A stretch of 64,000 nt of DNA, from the NCBI RefSeq assembly GCF_905404315.1, contig NC_066275.1:744001-808000 (forward strand). The letters are read 5' to 3'. The stretch comes from Leptidea sinapis (taxonomy: Eukaryota > Arthropoda > Insecta > Lepidoptera > Pieridae). Within the stretch, counting starts at the first letter, position 1; every line of letters starts with the position of its first letter. This document shows, piece by piece, positions 1-11,391 of this stretch. A model generated the notes under the pieces. That model made no database searches and was not told the origin of the DNA. It saw nothing but the letters and a program-made list of their open reading frames with translations. The position numbers were made by a program, and so were the translations under genes.

Positions 1-645
1 TTTTTGTTTTTGACTTGCGCTGTTATATATTAAGTTGCTTAGTAATTGTTTCAAAATACTATAGCTTGCAAAGGTTCAGTGATTCGTGACAATTTAAATT
101 GCAAATTAAACCAATGATTACGCCAATTTCGGTTGTAATGCTAATTTTTCACCAAATTGTTACTTTGTTTCGTATCTCTGCGTTCCGTTTCTAACTAAGG
201 CTTATCATTAGTCGCTGGCCAAGACTTGATCGTAATGTTAGATACATGCACTTACTTGGCATTCGCATAATTGATGATTATCATTTCGATAATTTTGATA
301 AATTAATGAGTTTGCTCATATTTTCCCCGTGTAAATTATGAATTATGAAATGCCGTGATCGTCTTTTTTCGTTAGTACCTTAGTATATGTAAAGTATTAA
401 CAGTTTTGCTGCTACATGAAAAGTTTGACTGAAAATAGTGAAAACTCGGAAAAACCCAATTTCTCAAAGATGAGTGAAATTTCATCTAAATCTTACGATT
501 TTACGAAGAGCCATTTCGAAGATACAGGAAATATAGATTGCTCTTTTAATAGTAAAAGATTATATGAACTAGATTATATAAAATTATAAGTATTGCATAT
601 TAAGATGTTCTATGTGTTATTGGTGTACCAATAAATTAATTGCAG
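1..645. other. Probable intron sequence of gene 1, no feature seen
   Basis: AT-rich, with no coding similarity found. It must be intronic because the exon at 646 starts after an acceptor in mid-protein. Confidence 0.6.
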
Positions 646-813
646 ACAGGAGAAATTCTGGTTCGAGGGCCACAAGTGATGAAAGGATATAAAGATAATG
701 ATGAAGCTAATGCCAATGCATTTGCTGATGGTTGGTTTAGAACTGGAGATCTGGCCGCCTGCGATGAGAATGGAGTATTTAAAATAAAAGACCGTGTAAA
801 GGAACTGATAAAG
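646..813 (+). CDS. Gene 1, penultimate exon: 4CL/luciferase-like acyl-CoA synthetase (5' part outside window)
   Basis: This exon encodes 56 residues of an AMP-forming acyl-CoA synthetase, from the motif GEILVRGP through GWFRTGDLA to DRVKELIK. It holds the aspartate of the TGD motif that binds the ATP ribose and the DRxK hinge joining the large N-terminal and small C-terminal domains. It follows a TTGCAG acceptor and ends at AAG before GTAAAA. Both junctions are phase 0. The exon has exactly the length of exon 7 of gene 2, and 37 of 56 residues match by hand alignment. Exons for residues before this point (adenylate-binding core) must lie left of position 1. No stop or frameshift is present, so the gene appears functional as far as it can be seen. 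Confidence 0.9.
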
Positions 814-1153
814 GTAAAAATTGCGTAAATTTTCATTGATTATAAAAATTGCTTAATCCGACTAGACTGGAGTGAATCGAATAGACGTAAATATTAAGCA
901 TTTCTTTATTATATCACCAAATTAAATATATATCCAAATCTTATATTTAAAAAACGTCGAGTGGTGTCGTGGGACACCGGATGGGAACGAAGTTCCTTAT
1001 TATAAAAATATTAATTATACTGATTTACTAATATAATTAATATTTATGAATAAAGTAAACAATCAATGTAATTTGTCAGAAATGTGTCAAATGTCAATAA
1101 TTGTTACTTGTCAATTATTTATGTATAAATAATAATCAGCAAGATATTGTCGC

Positions 1154-1300
1154 AAACATACATAGATACCTTTAAACATCCATGACTCGGAAACAAACAT
1201 CCATACTCATCATATACATGCTTGCACCTACCGGGATTCGAACCCGGGACCTCTAGCATAGTAGGTAGGATCGCTAACCACTTGGCTATACAGGTCGTCA
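1154..1300 (-). repeat. SINE-1 copy: tRNA-derived head and part of body
   Basis: On the minus strand it reads TGTATAGCC, A-box-like AGTGGTTAGCGAT, B-box GGTTCGAATCC and then TAGGTGCAAGCA, followed by the body segment shared with copies at 8893, 16797, 22668, 47180 and 61493. Its 3' body is truncated. The tRNA-like head has an intact T-arm, but it is part of an interspersed repeat and is not a tRNA gene. Confidence 0.75.
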
Positions 1301-1332
1301 GTGATAACCCTCACCTCTGGGATTAAATTTAA

Positions 1333-1515
1333 ATATGCAAATATTGAGCAGGTTATCAACTGTAAAGTAGATCCTGTAGATGAAGCCACAACCTGAGAGT
1401 TGAACAAAGCATACAAGATTACATCAACAATAAGTCAGTCGAACGGTTGGGTCAGTTGGTAAGAGCGTTCGCATAGAACGCGAGAGGTCGCGTTCGAATC
1501 CCGCATTGTTCATAA
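1333..1515 (+). repeat. SINE-2 copy with tRNA-like domain at 1441-1512
   Basis: The end of this repeat (GAACGGTTGGGTCAG ... GGTCGCGTTCGAATCC ... TTGTTCA) resembles a tRNA. The roughly 110 bases before it match 11392-11505. It is diverged from the better copy at 11506. Confidence 0.65.
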
Positions 1516-1602
1516 AATTTGTGTAATAAATATTAGTAATTCTATCATCATTTACGTGCCCGCTATTTTAAGTTTTTGATTAAATCTTTAAATCTTTTGT
1601 AG

Positions 1603-1893
1603 GTAAAAGGCTTCCAAGTACCACCCGCTGAATTAGAAGCCGTGCTACGTGATCATCCAAGTGTTCAAGATGCAGCAGTTGTTGGAGTGTCACACCCTAC
1701 AAAAGGAGAAGCGCCTAAAGCATTTATTGTTCTTAAAAAAGATGTTACTCTTGATGTGAAGGACATAATTGATTTTGTTAGCGAAAGAGTCGCTTCTTAT
1801 AAGCGTGTTGATGACGTAATGGTTTTAGATAGTATACCGAAAAGTGCTTCGGGAAAAATTCTCAGAAGAACACTGAAAGATAAATATTGCTGA
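1603..1893 (+). CDS. Gene 1, last exon: C-terminal domain of the acyl-CoA synthetase
   Basis: The exon encodes the final 96 residues and a TGA stop. It begins VKGFQVPPAELE, the conserved start of the C-terminal lid domain. It contains the A10 motif SASGKILRR, whose lysine is the adenylation-step catalytic lysine in this superfamily (Lys529 of firefly luciferase). The protein ends KDKYC. There is no SKL-type peroxisomal signal, so a cytosolic or otherwise non-PTS1 location is inferred. The length, 291 nt, is identical to the last exon of gene 2, with about 55 of 96 residues identical by eye. An AATAAA at 2280-2285 is the nearest perfect poly(A) signal, but it is distant and sits in a repeat. 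Confidence 0.93.
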   Translation, partial: VKGFQVPPAELEAVLRDHPSVQDAAVVGVSHPTKGEAPKAFIVLKKDVTLDVKDIIDFVSERVASYKRVDDVMVLDSIPKSASGKILRRTLKDKYC

Positions 1894-2067
1894 ACCCAAA
1901 AATTACTGAAATTCTATCTCTATTAACAAATGAATGAAGAATGAATTCTTTAGACAGCAACAAGGACTTTCTTTGAAATTCTTACTTGTTGCGTATTTCA
2001 ATTTATTAGTAATAATTCTATAGATTGTGTGTCTGTCACAATAGTCCTATTGGCCTTTAAACTTACA
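1894..2067. other. Start of the intergenic region after gene 1
   Basis: AT-rich 3' flank of gene 1. No further coding signal is seen. Confidence 0.4.
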
Positions 2068-2290
2068 CTAGCTGACCCGTCAGACGCTGTTGTCAATAGA
2101 ATATAAAAAGATGTAAGTATTCGGGAATATCTAGAGCCGAATGTGTAATCAAAGTTAATGATCCAAATGTTTTGAGATTTCTTTAGTGTTAATTCCGCCA
2201 ATATTTGTCTTTTAAATAATTCGACACGTGTTTCGCCTCTACAGGACATGTTGACTCGCCAAAATCTGGCAGGAGACTGAATAAATTTTC
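2068..2290 (-). mobile_element. Helitron-like fragment (3' end with CTAG)
   Basis: On the minus strand the segment ends GACGGGTCAGCTAG followed by T, the same terminus as the Helitron-like copies at 16168, 43110 and 48452. The 5' boundary was not found. Confidence 0.5.
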
Positions 2291-2454
2291 AAAAACTCAT
2301 TAAGAGTTAAAAATGAAACAAAAACATATTTTTGAATGATTTATAATTTTATAATAAAATGATAAGGATTAATATTGTATTTGTGTAAACAGCTTTTATA
2401 TTATTACCGCTTTATAATTGCCAATTTTTTAAAGTATTAAAATGGAGATAGTAT

Positions 2455-2805
2455 TAACATACTAAAGGAAGAAGAGATAGACACATGCTATCGCGGACTT
2501 TTTTGTATACCAATATAAGATACAGAATTCCACCATACTTTATTTTGTTATACCTCTAAGGGCTTAGACAGCGTTTTGGTTGAAAGCCCCAGACGGCTTA
2601 TTTTTTCCGACACCTCCAATAAATATCGTTAATGTATGCAAAAATGTGTACAAAAATATAACAAATTATATACTAAAACCTTTCTCGAGAACCATGCTAT
2701 CCATTGGTGAAAACAGCATGAAAATCGATACAGTAGTTTTTGAGTTTATCGCGAACCGAAAGACAGACAGACACGGCGAAGGAGTGTTTTATGATATGTA
2801 GTGAT
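2455..2805 (+). repeat. Degenerate interspersed repeat
   Basis: The stretch TATCGCGGACTTTTTTGTAT ... CCATTGGTGAAAACAGCATG ... AAAGACAGACAGACACGG has the look of a common lepidopteran non-autonomous repeat. No second copy was found in the window, so the call rests on resemblance only. Confidence 0.3.
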
Positions 2806-4108
2806 TATGAAGCTTCTAATTAACTTTATAATTGTTTAACGTGTGAGCTGTTTTATCGCCGTTTTCATCTGTGGGAATCATAGAGAGAAACTTTAAATTA
2901 TTTCTTCTATATATTTTATAAAATAACTGTATTGTATCACTTTTAACATATTATTTATTTATCACTCATATGATTTATTGATATAAAGAAAGACAACGGT
3001 CGTCGCTTCGATCCATGATCTGTCTCTTCTTCGATTGTTTCTTTTTCACATCATATTTTTTTTCAAATTAAATTATTTCCCATCGTTGAAGCCAACAGTG
3101 TACTAAAAAGATCTTCTACACGACTAAGATCTCCTTGATACTATGCTATTAATTTTTAAATGGTAAAGGCAATAATAACTATGCATATGTATTGAATTAG
3201 TTGATGTATAAATATGTAATTAGGTATGCAGTAAAGTGTGTAATTTTCTTTAATTAATTGAGAAATAGGTTGTATGCATTTTTATGTAATATAAAATCTA
3301 GATTGACCCGTTTCAAGATAAGAAAAATGACGCATGATTTGCATCAAAGAATCATTTGATAAGTTCAAATGATTCTATGATGTAGGAAAAAAATTATGAA
3401 AAGCTATTAATAATATAATAAGTATATCCTACTACACGGATAATCAAAATAATGTTATTTTATTAATGGGTAGTAATTATTTTTATTAGTTATTATTTTT
3501 CTTTTGCAGTATATTATGGAACTATGGAATCATTACATTGTCTAATTTGTTTAAGTAGCCGTAAATATTATACTCAAAGAAAGGCATTAAATATTTTGTT
3601 TGTGCAATAATCTATTGGTAAATAATAACTCACGGTAATGTCAAGTATAAGAAATGATATAAATACAGATTTCTATATTAAATTACGTCTTTATTTTATT
3701 AAACCTCATCATTTATCGTAATCCTGTTAACTAAAGAAGAGATAAGTAAAGAAATAAGACAGTAGTCTTAATCAAAAAATGATCTTAAAATAAAAATATG
3801 AGGAACAAAGTTGTCTTTAAATAAGTGATCTTCAAGTGAATGTTATTCAAAATATATTGAAGCTTATACAGCATGCCTCCATATTCAAGGTCAAGCTGAA
3901 ACGGGATGACAGGTCAGATGGTCAATATCATCAGAAAAATCAGAAAAAAATCCATCCCATATTAATTACAAATTATGGGTTAAACTTAAGGTCGACCTGC
4001 GCCGATTACCTTCAAAAGTGAAAGGTGCACATTTTTATAAGCAAAGAGTGAACGAGAATAGATAGTGATGTCCTCCACTGTCACCACAAACTATCTCTCT
4101 TCATCATC
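2806..4108. other. AT-rich intergenic DNA, nothing recognised
   Basis: No coding similarity, RNA gene or repeat could be supported. The short ORF at 3836-4021 shows no domain. Confidence 0.5.
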
Positions 4109-5030
4109 ATTTTCATTCTGCCGCAAAATTAAGGACCACCAAAGAGTTTGTGTGAATCAAAATCATTCGCTGTTCATTTATTAAAAAATCAGTCTAAACC
4201 CTTCAGTTTTTTATTACATAAAAAAAATGTTTAATGTGGAGTTGACCCTCTTGCTAAAATTACAGCTTATATTAGTCCGGGCATGCTATCGATGCTATTC
4301 TTAACTGTTTGTGGAATACGCTCCCATCGCGCAACAATTATATTCCTTAGCTCCCTGATGTATTGTGGAGCGGGTTGCTTCGATTTGACTCTTCCCTTAA
4401 TGAGGATTGTATGTAAGGAATTAAGACAGTACCAGTGTGCATTCAAAGTGCCGATTTCTATGACAACTAACTCCGTACGGTCAATACATTAATCCAACAA
4501 CACCAAAAGGGGTGTTTTTCCAAAGCAAACTTCTGTGAAGCGTTCCCCTTGCCTTCGCAGTACTCGCCAACGTCGGTCCTCATCATATAGTTTTTCTTTA
4601 TTCGAGTATAATACTCAAATTATAGTAAAACTTTATTTCGAGCGAAGCAACTCTGGGTCTAGCAACTCTGTGATCGCGGAGTAATTTAGGGCCACGGGCT
4701 GGACGGCGACTGCATATATTGGCAGCGAGAAGCCTCCTCCTGACAGTCCATAAGCTGTTTGTTTCACTACCTCAAGTGTCTTTTTGAGGTCGACATAAGA
4801 GTATTTGCGATTTCTCAATGCCTGGTTCACCTGGAAGCGGTGAGCTTCTGTGCATGGCTTTCTTCCAGACCCAGGCTTTCTACTGACGGTACCAGTCCCT
4901 TCAAATCGTTGCCAAGTCCTCTGGACAGTAGAACGACTCACGTTTAGCCTCTGGGACACACAACATTGACTACACCCTTCCACAAATAGCGCTATAACTT
5001 TGTTCGCTGTCATCGTTATAGAATGATAGC
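4109..5030 (-). pseudogene. Tc1-like transposon remnant with broken transposase
   Basis: The minus-strand ORF 5013-4633 encodes a helix-turn-helix N-terminus (NKVIALFVEGCSQCCVSQRL, then STVQRTWQRFEGTG and a GSGRKP basic hook), as in Tc1-family DNA-binding domains. At about 4620-4234 the same strand reads, with frameshifts, GTLNAHWYC, ARWERIPQTVKNSID and an ending VILARGS, resembling the C-terminal catalytic half. The DDE core between them is deleted or scrambled, so it is non-functional. A Tc1-TIR-like sequence lies near 4109-4141; the other end was not located. Confidence 0.75.
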
Positions 5031-6220
5031 AACCCTTTTAGAGACAGCTAAAGAATGGTAAACAAGTTACATCCATAAATATTGTATATACTCGTATATT
5101 ACAAGTAAGAGCATTAACCCTCTTGCGTACAATAGGAGAATTTTTGGGTTTAGTTTCTTCATACACAGGGCAAGTGTGCATTCATTTAAAGTATACAAGT
5201 ATCGACAACCTATTGATTAAAACCCTGTACATATTTATTTTCTACTAGACAGATGTTAGTTAGTTTTTCTACTCCTATGAATAAATAGGATTACAAAAAA
5301 GGAACTGGTATGTTATAGGACTACTAATATAATATTATGTTGCTAGTAATCCGTTAAGCGTTCGACCAGCAACAGCCAATATTATACCAAATGTGGCAAT
5401 TTACAATTTTCAATGGGTAATTTCACAAATAACCCAATTCACGGTCATTTTATTCAAGTGATTACGAATGTGTCCTTAAATTATTACTCCACTTAAATTG
5501 TAACACGCGACCATGCCACCTTGACAGCGATCATTAGGTACTAACCTTAGATATATTTTTACGCATCAAAAGTCGGTAATAAGTGAGCTTATCCACTTAG
5601 TTCTTTAGTATTTCAATAGCCGACTGTTAAATTATCAAGGGAGCGACGGCTGGTCCATACGTCAACTCTTGAACGAGTGCTGCTAGCACCTGTTGACCTG
5701 CTATTGTTATTAGATCTCTGAAAGTTTTAATGAGATTACTAATTATTGCAATATCATCTCAAAAGTAATGTTCACGAAGCATCTTTACACAAACAATGAA
5801 TTCCAGCTCTAAAGGATGATGCATCTAATACACAATATCTAATATTCATACAGTTTCTATTTCTATTAGTTTTTATGAAATATTTCATTTTTAAAACGCC
5901 TTTTTATTTAAGTTTCATATATTGGATGCAGCACATTGCCAGATAATTTGTTATGTATATTACAGCTATTGTAATTATTATAGATTTAAAAAAGTGCCTA
6001 TTGAGTTTCTAGTATTTTCTATTCACTAACCGAATCGTATGTTCGGAAAAAGTAGACTAAGATTCGCGCTAAGCGCTTAGTTAAGGCCTATTCGAATGAA
6101 GTTTACTTAATTTTGAAAAGATTATATTTGTTTTTTTGCATCACAATCCAGGGAGTCCTCATCCCTATGTAGTGAAGCTTTGGTAAGAGATCAGAACTGG
6201 GCCTGGGAAGGCGTGCAAGT
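5031..6220. other. AT-rich intergenic DNA, nothing recognised
   Basis: No ORF with domain content and no repeat match elsewhere in the window. Confidence 0.45.
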
Positions 6221-6305
6221 CTCGGTTTTTTTTTTATGGAAAAGGAGGACAAACGAGCATACGGGTCACATGGCGTTAGGTGATCACCGCCGCCCACATT
6301 CATCA
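6221..6305 (-). mobile_element. LINE family C 3'-tail fragment
   Basis: A T-run, then GGAGGACAAACGAGCATACGG, GGTGATCACCGCCGCCCAC; this is the 3' tail seen in full at 9663, 10609, 49538 and 59219. Confidence 0.6.
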
Positions 6306-6747
6306 TTCATTCCCACATCACATATGTGGTTCGACTTTGCCTCAGAAATAACTTTCTTTGGTGGGACCTGAAAACATCCTTATACAGTTTCTTAAGTAGG
6401 CTATTGCTTACATGCTCCGATACCAGCTTTGCCCAATATCACTCCTGTATTTGGCGTAATATCAATTTGTGGAACCAGGAAGCACGGTTGAGACTTGCCA
6501 CCATTGGGTACATGAGAGAATATGCTACTATTGCCTGCATAAATTATTTAATTGGCATTGTAGGTATTAAAGCACGTAGGTAAGTAAGCCAGTAGAGAAC
6601 TAAATAGTTACCGATGTCATCGTTGGAACATTAATTGATTAAATTGAACTTAATAGTAGATATCAAAATATCTTTTTAAAATTTTCGTGGTCAGTTACTG
6701 ATTACTGCCTTGTTAAATAATAAGACAGGCGTCAGATTATCGTTGTA

Positions 6748-7200
6748 ATTCAAATTCAAATATTTTTATTCATTCAGGGTATGATCATTCATTGAACGTC
6801 AAAAACTACCACCCAATTGAAAATTTATGCCTCAGACTTTATAAAAGTGAGCAAGAAACTCAATGGTCTTCTTTATCTATGAAATAAATAATTAAAATAA
6901 GCCTTTATTGCTGTTCACAAATATTGTAAGTGATACTTAACTAAATATAAACTTAAATCTAAATTATATGGTAAGTTAAAGAGCTTGTCTTTCGACAAAG
7001 GGATGAGGGAAGGGACCGCTTAATCTATATAAATTACTAAATATTATTTATAATATATATCTAAATATTATTTATAATATGGTCAAGAAATTAATTTATG
7101 TTACATTAACCTTAATCACAATTATTATAATCACATAATTATAGTTTTGAACATTTTCTGGGATCATGTTGTAAAAGCTCATGCTAATAAACTTATCACA
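6748..7200 (-). mobile_element. LINE family A 3' end, diverged
   Basis: It opens ATTCAAATTCAAATATTTTT, then AACGTCAAAAACTACCACCC and GCCTCAGAC, matching the tails at 33721 and 55962. TTCTGGGATCATGTTGTAAAA near 7157 matches the coding part of the same family. Confidence 0.6.
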
Positions 7201-7369
7201 TCGCATCGCCCACAAAAGAGTCGAGAAAAAAAACTTTGGATTAACTTACCAGCCCCACATTACCGAATAGTTTTGACAACTCACAAAATATAAGAGTCAT
7301 TATGAGATAATATTACACTTTCACAAAATTTCTCTAAATTATGATTTTCTTCTCGTATTTTTAACCGAC

Positions 7370-7925
7370 TTGAAGAAGGTGCTCAATTCTTGCTGCTTCC
7401 CGTGTGGTCGCATTGTAATTTAGTCCAGATCTGACAATGGCATCCATGAGAAAACCATAAAAGTCTTAAATTTGCTACACGTATGTGGATGATAAATTTA
7501 CGAATAACTCAATATCGTGCCAACCGATTTCGATGATTCGTTTTTTAATTGGAAAGGATATACTTCAAAGGTAGTTTGGTGATAGTTTGGTTGGGTTCTG
7601 ATTACGAGATCCACGACAAAGTAACGGAACTCTTCAATTCTTAGGAGCAAATTATCGATACTCGGCCGAATCTTTTATATGCTATTAGGATATTTAAGTC
7701 ATCTACCGTAACGTTGTTATGGTCAAGTAATTTTCGAGGTCAAATATGATGATTGATGATATCAATGGAACTACTTAATGACTTACAGTAAGGGTGTGAT
7801 CTGTGGGAAAATTTCTGCCTGTAATCAAATTGCAAAGCGCTTACGTTGATTGTTGGATTGAAAAAATTTGTATGTCAACACATATTTAAACAAATTGTTA
7901 GTTAGTGTACTTCAAATTCACTAAA
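7370..7925 (+). repeat. Dispersed repeat D, copy 1 (about 500 bp)
   Basis: It is highly similar, in the same order and orientation, to 32860-33375 (for example ACGAATAACTCAATATCG, TTCAATTCTTAGGAGCAAAT, GACTTACAGTAAGGGTGTGA). No coding potential. Family unknown. Confidence 0.75.
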
Positions 7926-7966
7926 ATAAAAAATTATATAATAAAAAAAAATAGCTGAAAAACATC

Positions 7967-8322
7967 CGACTTCAAAAACACTTTTCCAAAACAATAGATA
8001 TAATATGCACTAAAATGTATAAAATAATTGCGTATTTAATACAATCAAATTAATTAATCAAGTGTTCTAGTTACGATTATTGTTATTTTTGGAGTCGGTG
8101 TCAGCCTAGGTAGATTTGTAACTACATATATAGTTATAATTGAGATGTGCTTGAGTCATGAGGAGGCGAGAGGCGAGAGCGGGTCGCTGCGGAAGGACAC
8201 CGATAACAATAATCGTAACTAGAATTAGATTAATTAATTAGATTGTATAAAAATACGCAATTATTTTTATACTTTTTAGTGCATACTATATCTATTGTTT
8301 TGAAATAGTGTTTTGAAGTCGG
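7967..8322. repeat. Inverted-repeat (fold-back) element
   Basis: The left arm, starting CGACTTCAAAAACAC, is the reverse complement of the right arm ending GTGTTTTGAAGTCG, with about 100 bases of pairing arms. The arms also share GTTACGATTATTGTTAT and its complement. A GC-richer centre lies near 8160-8205. The right arm matches 33392-33495 next to repeat D copy 2. It may be a MITE. Confidence 0.7.
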
Positions 8323-8479
8323 TGGTTTTTTTGTTAATTTTTTTTTATATTCTTCAATTACGAATAATTTAATTTTGTTTGTGACCCATTTCCGCAGGCA
8401 GACACGTAATTTACCTACTATGCTCTTACACGTCGCCAACGGGAATTCCATTGTGGTGCTTCGAAACAACCAATATTCA

Positions 8480-8780
8480 ACTAAGTCGAGTTAGTAAGTC
8501 TTTTATTGGGCGATGTACATACTTTAACAACATGATCCCATAAAATGTACCAAACAATTGTGTTACGAAATTTAAAAGAAAATGGAGTGAAAACAATCAG
8601 GCTATTTAATTTAAAATGTTCATTGTACGATATTACATTCTTATTTTTTATAAAAAAAAATCCCGCCGAGTTTCTTGCGCCCGTTGATGCCGGTGTGATG
8701 CACACTATTTCGAATGGTTGGTAATTTTATGACGTTCAGTGATTTTTAATGCTATTTTCAATAAAGATATTTGAATTTGA
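8480..8780 (+). mobile_element. LINE family A 3' end
   Basis: TAAGTCGAGTTAGTAAGTC and the following remnant reading frame match 34857-35190. It ends with CCCGCCGAGTTTCTTGCGCC and an AATAAAGATATTTGAATTTG tail. Frameshifted. Confidence 0.7.
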
Positions 8781-9265
8781 GTTCTGTAAATAGTTCATAT
8801 AGTTCGACGGACAGATGGCTGTTGGGGCAGTAAAGTCCTCAAATGGCGACCACGTACCGGAAGACGCAGTGTTGGTAGTCCCTCCACAAGATAATAATAA
8901 TATAATAATATTGACACACTTTTTACACAAATTATCTTGCTCCAAATTAAGCATATATAGCCTGTGTTATAGGTTGCAAGACAACGATATATTTAATACA
9001 ATATACTTACTTAAACATATATAAATACATATAAACATATATAAATACGTTGAAACATCCATGACTTGGAAACAAACATCCATATTCATCATATAAATGC
9101 TTGCACCTACCGGGATTCGAACCCGAAGATGGACCGACGATCTGGTCAAGATAGCCGGAATACATTGGATGAGGGCAGCGCAGAATCGATCGTCATAGAG
9201 ATCTTTGGGGGATGTCTTTGTCTAGCAGTGGACGTCTTCCTGTTGATGATGATGATATCAAAACT
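8781..9265 (+). mobile_element. RTE-like LINE 3' end, split by a SINE
   Basis: It reads RRTDGCWG and then, past the insertion, TDDLVKIAG-like, HWMRAAQN, the C-terminus of RTE-type reverse transcriptase ORFs, ending in GATGATGATGAT. The intact counterpart is at 13018-13250. SINE-1 occupies 8893-9125. Confidence 0.75.
8893..9125 (-). repeat. SINE-1, 5'-truncated, flanked by AAGAT target duplications
   Basis: Body and B-box half-head of SINE-1 on the minus strand. AAGAT at 8888-8892 and again at 9126-9130 flanks it. Removing insert and one AAGAT restores the RTE sequence seen uninterrupted at 13130-13150. Confidence 0.8.
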
Positions 9266-9662
9266 ACAGTGGCCTTAAGATAAAGAAAAAGATAAGAAAA
9301 TTGTCTATTCCCGTCTTTCGGCTGATGATGATGATGAAATAGTAAATGGTAAATAGCACAGGACCCGGATACGTCCGCTCCTAACCAATAATGATCTTGG
9401 ACTTTCAACTCAATGTCACATCGCAACAGTACTTAAATACTTAAAGTGCATAGTTAATTAATTAATAATACTATTAGCCGGCTCCAGTCTCACTTAATCC
9501 GTATTTAAATATTATTTATCCGTATTTAATGTAAGAAACTTAATTTTTTGTAACGTTTCGTTTTTTGAGTGCTTAGTCGTAATAACCTTAATAATTTAAT
9601 ATTTTGTATGTTATTATGTACAATTATCACGTAAATTATTTTATGTTTTATTTTATGAGAAT

Positions 9663-10210
9663 ATATTTTTTTATGGAAGAGAGGACAAACGAGCGTACGC
9701 TCATATCACATTTCTATAACCCGTACGGGTTACCTGATGTTATGTGATCACTGCCGTCGACATTCTCTTGCAATACCAGATAAATGACAGGAGCGTTACT
9801 GACCCCTTAGGAGAGTGTACGCGCTTTTTTTTGAAGGTGCCCATTTCGTGTCGCCCTGAATGCGAGGCACAATGAAGCTCATTCCACAACTTGGACGTAC
9901 GTGGAAGTAAGTTGCTTGAAAACCGCACTGTGGAGGAATGCCGCACATAAAGATGGTGGGGATAATATCCTAATTGGTGGCATGTTGTGCATAGGTGGAA
10001 TTCTTTGGCAGAAATCAGATCAAACAGCTCTTCGGAACACTTCCGGTGATAAATGCGTTAAAAGACACACAACGAAGCGACGTCTCTACGCAACGCCAAG
10101 TGATCTAGCCGTTCATAGAGTACTTAGTCCCCAACAATTCAAGCAGCTCAGCATTGCATGCGGTTACGTGACGAAGACCTCAAAAGGGAACATCCGCTCT
10201 CCTGCCACTT
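9663..10210 (-). mobile_element. LINE family C 3' end (reverse transcriptase C-terminus)
   Basis: The minus strand encodes HSSTVRFSSNLLPRTSKLWN and GRHEMGTFKKK, the C-terminal end of a lepidopteran LINE ORF, followed by the GTGATCAC...GGACAAACGAGC tail. Frameshifted. Confidence 0.75.
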
Positions 10211-10294
10211 AAAAAAAAAGATGGCTCCAAAGACCATCCCCTACTCCACTTGATGATCATAAGTATGCCCAGCGACAGAAACATGATCCAGAGG

Positions 10295-10609
10295 GCAAAT
10301 TAGCTCCGAAAATTCCACCTTCGCACGACACGCCATAAGTTAGGTTATCATCCCCACCATCTGGATGTGTGGCGGTCCTCCACAGTGCGGTTTTCAAGGA
10401 GCTTTCTTCCACGTACTACAAAGCTGTGGAATGAGATTCCTTGTGCGGTGTTTCCGGGACGATACGACATGGGTACCTTCAAAAAAAGCGCGTACACCTT
10501 CCTTAAAGGCCGGCAACGCTCTTGTGATTCCTCTGGTGTTGCAAGAGAATGTGGGCGGCGGTGATCACCAGGTGACCCGTACGCTCGTTTGTCCTCCTAT
10601 TCCATAAAA
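10295..10609 (+). mobile_element. LINE family C 3' end, inverted relative to previous copy
   Basis: The plus strand encodes WRSSTVRFSRSFLPRTTKLW, PCAVFPGRYDMGTFKK and FLKGRQRSCDSSGVA, then the tail ending in a poly(A) run at 10606. With 9663-10210 it forms a large inverted repeat. Confidence 0.8.
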
Positions 10610-10615
10610 AAAAAA

Positions 10616-11391
10616 CATCCCCACGCGCCCTTTGGGTTGTGCATGAAACTTCATGCTGTGCGTGTGCGAGGCTTTAAGGGAAGTACTGTCAGAGAGCGTT
10701 GATACAAAAACGGGGTTTTTGTAAATGTTCTTAAACTTAAATAATCATAACGTTTAAATACTAAGAATAAATAAAATTACAATACATTTATATTATAAAG
10801 TCAAAGTCATAGATGATTTCCATTTGCATTTGAATAAAAAATACTGGTTCGGTCCTTTTCGAAATTCGAAAAAACTTCACTTATAACCACAGAACAGAGA
10901 TTACCTGTTCTGTGCTTATAACATCGTTAAATCTTAAGAAACTCAATTGGATGTTGTAATAAATATGAAACTATTTAACCTTAAAGGGATCATTTTATAT
11001 TAGAGGAGGCAAACGCGCAAGTGGCTCATCTCATGCTAAGTGAACATGAACATGAGGTCGAGAGATGCGATGCCGGCCTTTCAAATAAGTGAGGGTAGGT
11101 ATGAAATTGTCATGTCAGTTCCGAAATACTGGAACCGGCACAGAGTGCGAGGAGAAAATCTCCTTGCTAAAAGAGCGTTTATAGAATATCATCTTAATAA
11201 CCAACATCTTATTAATAAAATTCGATTGTATCGCCTTAGGTTACTACCTAAGAAAAAAAAAAATTACAATAATACTTGTATAATAATATAATAATAAGCC
11301 ATTTATTCCCTAACCCTTATTTAAAAATCCACCAATCAATCAATCTAGTGTAAGTTGGCCTGAGAGCGACATCTCATCAAGTCAATTTCCT
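10616..11391. other. Intergenic DNA with a degenerate LINE tail
   Basis: Near 10995-11170, GGAGGCAAACGCGCAAGTGG and GATGCCGGCCTTTC look like a decayed LINE tail. The rest is AT-rich and unassigned. Confidence 0.35.

Larger units (their letters stand above)
814..1602 (+). other. Gene 1 last intron
   Basis: A 789-base GT-AG intron (GTAAAA at the donor, TTTTGTAG at the acceptor). It is phase 0 and lies at the same place as intron 7 of gene 2. It carries two tRNA-derived SINE fragments in opposite orientations. Confidence 0.85.

Noticed and set aside
4283..4492. Plus-strand ORF as a gene
   Set aside because: It is antisense to the C-terminal half of the Tc1-like transposase remnant.
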